33,444 bases of DNA, from contig SVQF01000009.1 in NCBI GenBank assembly GCA_015065445.1, positions 1-33,444 of the forward strand, given 5' to 3'. The notes beneath the pieces were generated by a model. That model was not told the DNA's origin. It saw only the letters and a list, made by a program, of their open reading frames with translations, and did no database searches. Source of the stretch: Oscillospiraceae bacterium. GTDB taxonomy: Bacteria > Bacillota > Clostridia > Oscillospirales > Acutalibacteraceae. Positions 28,344 to 33,444 of the stretch are shown here, one piece after another. Numbering within the stretch: the stretch's first letter is position 1; each line of letters opens with the position of its first letter. The translations under genes were made by a program, and so were the position numbers.

Positions 28344-28372
28344 TTGAATTTATCTTGTTAATATATTATAAT
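28344..28372 (+). promoter_or_regulatory. SigA-type promoter TTGAAT-N17-TATAAT for the esterase operon
   Basis: TTGAATTTATCTTGTTAATATATTATAAT, upstream of the ATG at 28400. Confidence 0.75.
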
Positions 28373-28399
28373 AAGAACAGAAAAGAAGGGGTGACTTTT

Positions 28400-29731
28400 A
28401 TGAATAATGTTAAACTTACAACAAAACTCGGTAAAATCTGCGGACTCGATTTTGATACATATCACGAGTTCCGTGGCATAAAATATGCCACTGCCGCAAG
28501 GTGGGAGTACCCCTCAGTCTGCAGCGAGTGGGATGGCGAGTACGACGCTACCGAATACGGTGCGTGCTGTTTTCAGAGGCGTGCTTTTGAAAACGACGAG
28601 GAGTGCAACCCGTTTTACCACAGAGAATTCCGTCAGGGACAGACGTTCACTTACAGTGAAGACTGTCTTTTCCTCAATATTCAAAAACCCAAGGATGCCG
28701 AAAACTGCCCCGTACTTATCTATATACACGGCGGCAGCTTTACGGGCGGCAGCAACGACGAAGGGCACATCAACGGCAAAGTGTATGCCGAGCGTGGCAT
28801 AGTATATGTTGCAATCAATTACCGTCTCGGTCCTTACGGTTTCTGTTCGCACCCCGATTTAACCGACAGCAAGGGACGCTGCGGCAACTTCGGTTTGTAC
28901 GACCAGGTTGCAGCGGTTAAATGGGTAAAAGAAAACATTGACGCATTCGGCGGTGACCCCGATAATATTACCATTATGGGCGAAAGTGCAGGTGCAATGA
29001 GCGTTGACCTTCTTATTTCAAGTCCGGCAATGAAAGGACTTTACAAGCAGGCTATGATGCTCTCGGGTGCAGCAATTCAGCGTTCGCTCTCAAAGCCTAT
29101 GCTCCCTGAAAAAACAAGACCTTTCTGGGAGGCGGTTATGGACAAAATGGGTGCCGAAACTCTTGACGAACTCAGAGCGAGCGACGAAAAGACCCTGTAC
29201 TACGCATGGCTTGTAGCACAAAAAGATTTTAAGATGAGTATAAGGTACACGCTGCCCGTTTACGACGGCGAACTCATCACACCCGAAAACTTCAATATGA
29301 AAACTATACCCGACGTTCCGATGCTCCTTGGCATCACTCAGACGGATATGGTGCCAATCGCACTCGAAATATTCACAAAGCAGTACGCAAAGCGTGCCGA
29401 ACTCAACAAGAACGACTGCTACGTTTACAGTTTTAACCGCAATCTTCCGGGCGATACCAAGGGTGCATGGCACGCAGCCGACCTGCTTTACGCTTTCGGT
29501 ACACTCGAACGCAACTGGCGTCCGTTCGGCAGAGTTGACTACGTTATCTCAAAACAGATGATTGAAAGTCTAACTGCTTTTGTAAAAACGGGCAACCCCA
29601 ACTGCGACGAAATTCCGCATTGGGATCCGGGAATAAAAATGCCTATGCATTTTTGTGAACACACAGCACCCGCACCGCTCAAAACAAAAGAATTCATCAG
29701 AAACACCTTTGCAGATAACGGAGCATTTTAA
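28400..29731 (+). CDS. Type-B carboxylesterase
   Basis: CPVLIYIHGGSFTGGS, NYRLGPYGF, NFGLYDQVAAVKWVKENIDAFGGDPDNITIMGESAGAMSVDLL. ATG at 28400. Confidence 0.93.
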   Translation: MNNVKLTTKLGKICGLDFDTYHEFRGIKYATAARWEYPSVCSEWDGEYDATEYGACCFQRRAFENDEECNPFYHREFRQGQTFTYSEDCLFLNIQKPKDAENCPVLIYIHGGSFTGGSNDEGHINGKVYAERGIVYVAINYRLGPYGFCSHPDLTDSKGRCGNFGLYDQVAAVKWVKENIDAFGGDPDNITIMGESAGAMSVDLLISSPAMKGLYKQAMMLSGAAIQRSLSKPMLPEKTRPFWEAVMDKMGAETLDELRASDEKTLYYAWLVAQKDFKMSIRYTLPVYDGELITPENFNMKTIPDVPMLLGITQTDMVPIALEIFTKQYAKRAELNKNDCYVYSFNRNLPGDTKGAWHAADLLYAFGTLERNWRPFGRVDYVISKQMIESLTAFVKTGNPNCDEIPHWDPGIKMPMHFCEHTAPAPLKTKEFIRNTFADNGAF

Positions 29732-31966
29732 TGAAATTCAATCACTCGTTTGAGCTTGTAAACGATGCCGCTTCATACGTAGAGTATGAAAGCGGCAACG
29801 TTACTGCAAGGCTCGATTTTATTTCACCGTCTGCCGTAAGGGTAGCGGTTTTTAATAAGACGGAAAAACTTCAGAACACGTTTAACGTCAACCCGCAGAA
29901 CATCCTCAGCCGCACAGGACGAAGCCGTCTTGATACAAGCGGCTTTTCGCTTTGCACCCCCAAAAAAGACAGCGACAGTTTTTTACTGCCCTGCGGCGTA
30001 AAGGCGGAGGTGAACACAAATAACTTTCTTCTCACATTCAGCACAGGCAACACCGTGCTGTTTAAGGACAGAGCACCGCTTGCGTATAATCTTGAAAATG
30101 AGTTCGGCAACGGTGTTTTTCACTATGTCTCCCGTGAGGAAGGCGAACATATTTACGGTTGCGGCGACAAGGGCGGTTCGCTCGACAAGTCGGGCAGAGC
30201 GTTCAGAATTGAAACCACCGACTGTATGGGCTACAACGCCGAAACCACCGACCCGCTTTATAAACACATCCCGTTTTACATCTGCGAAAATTCAGCGGGT
30301 GCATACGGTATTTTTTACGATACTTCCTGCACCTCAAAACTCGACTTCGGCAAAGAGATAAACAACTATTATGAGCCGTACAAATACTTTCAGTCGGACG
30401 ACAGCTGCCTTGTTTACTATGTGTTTTTCGGCACAAAACTTCAGATTGTTCAGCAGTTTTCGGCACTGTGCGGCACGCAGGCGTTTCCGCCAAAATGGAG
30501 TTTTGACTACTGTGCAAGCACTATGGCGTATACCGACGCAGAAAACTCGTCTGAGGAGTTTGACGGATTCTTAAATAAACTGCACGATACGGGGCTTTCC
30601 TGCAGCGGATTCTATCTTTCGTCGGGCTACACTTCAATCGGTAACAACCGCTATGTGTTTAACTGGAACACCGATAAGTTCCCCAACCCTTCTGAATTTG
30701 TAAGCAAATTCAAAAACGAGGGCATACACATCATACCGAATATAAAGCCCGCTTTTCTGATTGACCATCCAATGTACAGCGACCTTGCCAAAAGGGGACT
30801 GTTTGTCAAAAATCCCGACGGCACGCCGTTTGTTACTCAGTTCTGGGACGGCGGCGGAAGTTATCTCGACTTCACTAATCCCGAAGCGTTCGACTTCTGG
30901 AAAACTCAGGTGCGAAAAACTGCTCGACCTCGGCATAGACGCCACGTGGAACGACAATAACGAGTTTGATATAAAAGACCCCGACGCACTTTGTTCAAAC
31001 GGCGAAAGGGCGTGTACTCTCAGACCCGTGCTCACATACCTTATGGTGCTTGCGTCATACGAGGCACAGACAAAAAAGTATCCGCAAATTCGTCCGTTCC
31101 TCTCAACACGCAGCGGCTCGTCGGCAGTACGCCGTCTTGCTCAGACCTGGTCGGGCGATAACCGCACCGAGTTTGCCGACCTCAGGTATTGCCACAATAT
31201 CGGACTTACAATGTCGCTCAGTTCACTTATGTTCTACGGTCACGACCTCGGCGGATTTACCGGCGATATGCCGTCACGTGAACTTCTCCTCAGATGGCTT
31301 CAGCACGGCGTTTTTGAACCTCGCTTCACCGTCCACTCGTGGAACAGGGACGGCTCTGCCACAATGCCATGGAGTTATGACGACATCTTGCCGTACGTTA
31401 AGAATCTGTTTGAAGAACGTCGCAGCATTCTGCCTTACATTTATTCCTCAGCTTACTTCTGCACAAGGGATAATATACCGCTTAACGCACCTGCATTTTT
31501 GTATAACGACGACCCAAAACTGAAGTGCGACCTTCCGTCAATGATGCTCGGACGTGACGTGCTTGTGCCGTTTGTGTTTGAAGAGGGCAGCCGCAAAGTA
31601 AACGTGTACCTTCCCGACGGAGAAATATGGTACTTCGGCGGTACAGTGTATGACGGTGGTCAGTCAGTGGAAGTTCCGCTTGAACCAACTGATACAGTGC
31701 CGTATTTTATCAAAGGGGGCTGCGTATTCCCGCAGAATAACAAATTTACAGTTTATCCCGTTAAAAACGGCAAGTTCACGTCAGAATTCTTTGACGACGA
31801 CGGCGAAAGCTATGCCTACAAAAACGGCGGCTGCGTGCTGCTTGAATTCAGCGTAAAATGTACCGATACTTCGGTCGAAGTTTCTTACTCAAACAGCGGC
31901 AAAATGCCGATTATCCCAACGATTGAACTTACCAAAAACGATAAAAGAAAGTTAATAATAAAATAA
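29731..31966 (+). pseudogene. Glycoside hydrolase family 31 (alpha-glucosidase-like), split by a +1 frameshift near 30913
   Basis: ORF 29731-30960 (GDKGGSLDKSGRAFRIETTDCMGYNAETTDPLYKHIPFYI) ends with an unrelated tail. ORF 30761-31966 contributes EKLLDLGIDATWNDNNEFD, WSGDN and YGHDLGGFTG. Homology crosses frames at GTG-c-GAA (30910-30916). Confidence 0.88.
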
Positions 31967-31967
31967 T

Positions 31968-32921
31968 ATGAAAAAAATTACCGTGTCGCATAACGACGCA
32001 AATCAGCGGCTTGACAGATTTCTGCAAAAAACATTTGCTACGCTGCCAAAGTCAATGATGTTCAAGCAAATCAGAAAAAAGAATATCAAGGTTAACCGCA
32101 AGCGTTGTACACCCGAGCAGATATTATCCGAGGATGACGTTATCGAGCTTTACCTCAGCGACGATTTGCTTGTTAAAAGAACGGTTCATTACGACTTTTT
32201 AAAAGCACCCAAAATGCCGCCCGTTGTGTACGAGGACGATAATGTTGTTCTTGTTAACAAACCGCAGGGAATGCTCTGCCACCCCGACGGCAAAGAGTAT
32301 GTAAATACGCTTTTGTCGTCGCTAAAACGCTACCTTTACGAAAAAGGCGAGTATTCGCCCGAAAACGAAAATTCGTTTTCGCCCGCACTTGCAAACCGCA
32401 TTGACCGTAACACAAGCGGCATAGTTATGTGTGCCAAAAATGCCGACTCGCTCCGTATTCTTGCCGATAAAATAAAAAAACGCAAGGTGCATAAATACTA
32501 CCTTACGGTTGTAAACGGCGTGCCGAAAAAAAGCAGCGATACTCTCACGGCATACCTTGTAAAAGATGAACGCAAAAATATGGTAAAGGTGCTTGATTAC
32601 AGTGCCGACGGTGCCAAAAAGATTGAAACCGTATACACGGTTCTTGACAGTACAGACGATTATTCACTGCTTGAAGTCGAGTTGCTGACGGGCAGAACTC
32701 ATCAGATAAGGGCTCAGCTTGCGGCAATAGGTCATCCGCTTCTCGGAGACGGTAAGTACGGCAAAACTCACGGCAGATACCGTCAGGAACTCTGCTCATA
32801 CCGTGTTGTTTTTGATTTTGATGATGATTCGGGAATACTCGGTTATCTTAACAAAAAAGAATTCAGACTCGCCGACTGCCCCGTTCTTGATAAATTTAAG
32901 GAGTTAAAAAGTGCAAGATAA
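31968..32921 (+). CDS. RluA family pseudouridine synthase
   Basis: N-terminal S4-like region. VVLVNKPQGMLCHPDG, NRIDRNTSGIVMCAK, LLTGRTHQIRAQLAAIGHPLLGDGKYG. Confidence 0.94.
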   Translation: MKKITVSHNDANQRLDRFLQKTFATLPKSMMFKQIRKKNIKVNRKRCTPEQILSEDDVIELYLSDDLLVKRTVHYDFLKAPKMPPVVYEDDNVVLVNKPQGMLCHPDGKEYVNTLLSSLKRYLYEKGEYSPENENSFSPALANRIDRNTSGIVMCAKNADSLRILADKIKKRKVHKYYLTVVNGVPKKSSDTLTAYLVKDERKNMVKVLDYSADGAKKIETVYTVLDSTDDYSLLEVELLTGRTHQIRAQLAAIGHPLLGDGKYGKTHGRYRQELCSYRVVFDFDDDSGILGYLNKKEFRLADCPVLDKFKELKSAR

Positions 32922-33384
32922 GTTTATTCGCATAATTTCGCCGATTTCACTGCCTGCAGTTCTGCTGTTTGACGGTGCAGTAGGGTACTATTTTGTTGTA
33001 GCCTTCAAGAAAATATTGGAGGATGAAAGCGTGTTTTCCGCCCTGTTTCTTATAATACAGATTGTAGCGGTAGTAATTGCTTTTCTTACCACACGTGAAG
33101 TGCTGCGTCACGGCGTAAAAATCACCGACAAATCAGTCGAATTTACCGCACTCGACTCAAATAACAAAGTTTTTTTTGACGAAATCGAAAGAGTAGAAGT
33201 TCTTAAAGACACCAAAGCTTCTCTTAAAAAGAATTTTGTCAGCCGCTATTCGTCGCTGATTTTTTACCTAAGCGACGACACAGTGCTGACGGTTGAACTC
33301 GGAATCACCACCAAAAAGAAACTCGCCCTCATCGAGCAGGAAATCACCTCCCGCCTCGTAAAGACCGAAGAGGAGGCGGAATAA
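32911..33384 (+). CDS. Two-TM membrane protein with bacterial PH-like C-terminal region
   Basis: GTG start after AAGGAG, overlapping the upstream CDS. Two hydrophobic segments, then VKITDKSVEFTALDSNNKVFFDEIERVEVLKD. Confidence 0.65.
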   Translation: MQDKFIRIISPISLPAVLLFDGAVGYYFVVAFKKILEDESVFSALFLIIQIVAVVIAFLTTREVLRHGVKITDKSVEFTALDSNNKVFFDEIERVEVLKDTKASLKKNFVSRYSSLIFYLSDDTVLTVELGITTKKKLALIEQEITSRLVKTEEEAE

Positions 33385-33444
33385 TGACCGGATGGGAAAT
33401 GTTTGAACTTGATGCTACCGACTATCTTAACTATAATTACGGCG
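33384..33444 (+). CDS. Start of an unidentified CDS truncated by window edge
   Basis: TAATG overlap with the preceding stop, GAGGAGGCGG just upstream; MTGWEMFELDATDYLNYNYG... Confidence 0.55.
   Translation, partial: MTGWEMFELDATDYLNYNYG

Noticed and set aside
28268-28399. LexA/SOS box upstream of uvrB
   Set aside because: No GAAC-N4-GTTC-like palindrome found in the intergenic region by eye.
30900-30920. Programmed +1 ribosomal frameshifting in GH31
   Set aside because: No stop codon, slippery run typical of +1 sites or upstream SD-like stimulator is seen at the junction; mutation or sequence error is simpler.
30761-31966. ORF 30761-31966 as an independent gene with its own start
   Set aside because: Its first ~50 codons are out-of-frame translation of the upstream GH31 sequence; GH31 homology begins only at EKLLDLG (30914). 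Treated as the 3' part of a frameshifted gene.

Overview
The window looks like a chromosomal segment of a low-to-mid GC, spore-forming clostridial (Oscillospiraceae/Ruminococcus-like) Firmicute. This taxonomic call is inferred from gene content and codon/promoter style; no search was run. It is mostly coding. (1) 1-3430: tail-anchored metallophosphoesterase (partial) and three consecutive multi-TM membrane proteins, two of which carry a C-terminal winged-helix-like segment plus zinc ribbon. (2) tRNA-Pro(GGG) embedded in a 92-nt nested inverted repeat. (3) 3743-8800: glyA, CDP-glycerol glycerophosphotransferase, tagD-like, PLP aminotransferase, trpS. (4) cotJA-cotJB-cotJC spore coat operon. (5) 10022-14695, minus strand: TetR-led operon with a YdeI-GNAT fusion, CAT-like acetyltransferase, flavodoxin-fold reductase, VOC protein, CDP-alcohol phosphatidyltransferase and a zinc-ribbon protein, preceded by a consensus promoter and tandem operator-like repeats. 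(6) 14879-21998, minus strand: orphan oligopeptide-type SBP, VanZ, nagB, lipoprotein, metG, tatD, fkbM. (7) uvrB-MATE-uvrA operon. (8) Carboxylesterase, a frameshifted GH31 glycosidase, RluA-family pseudouridine synthase, a PH-like membrane protein and a truncated CDS at the right edge. The strongest candidates for something new are the membrane wHTH/zinc-ribbon pair, the TetR operon and the tRNA-derived nested palindrome. I saw no CRISPR array, transposase, phage gene or rRNA.
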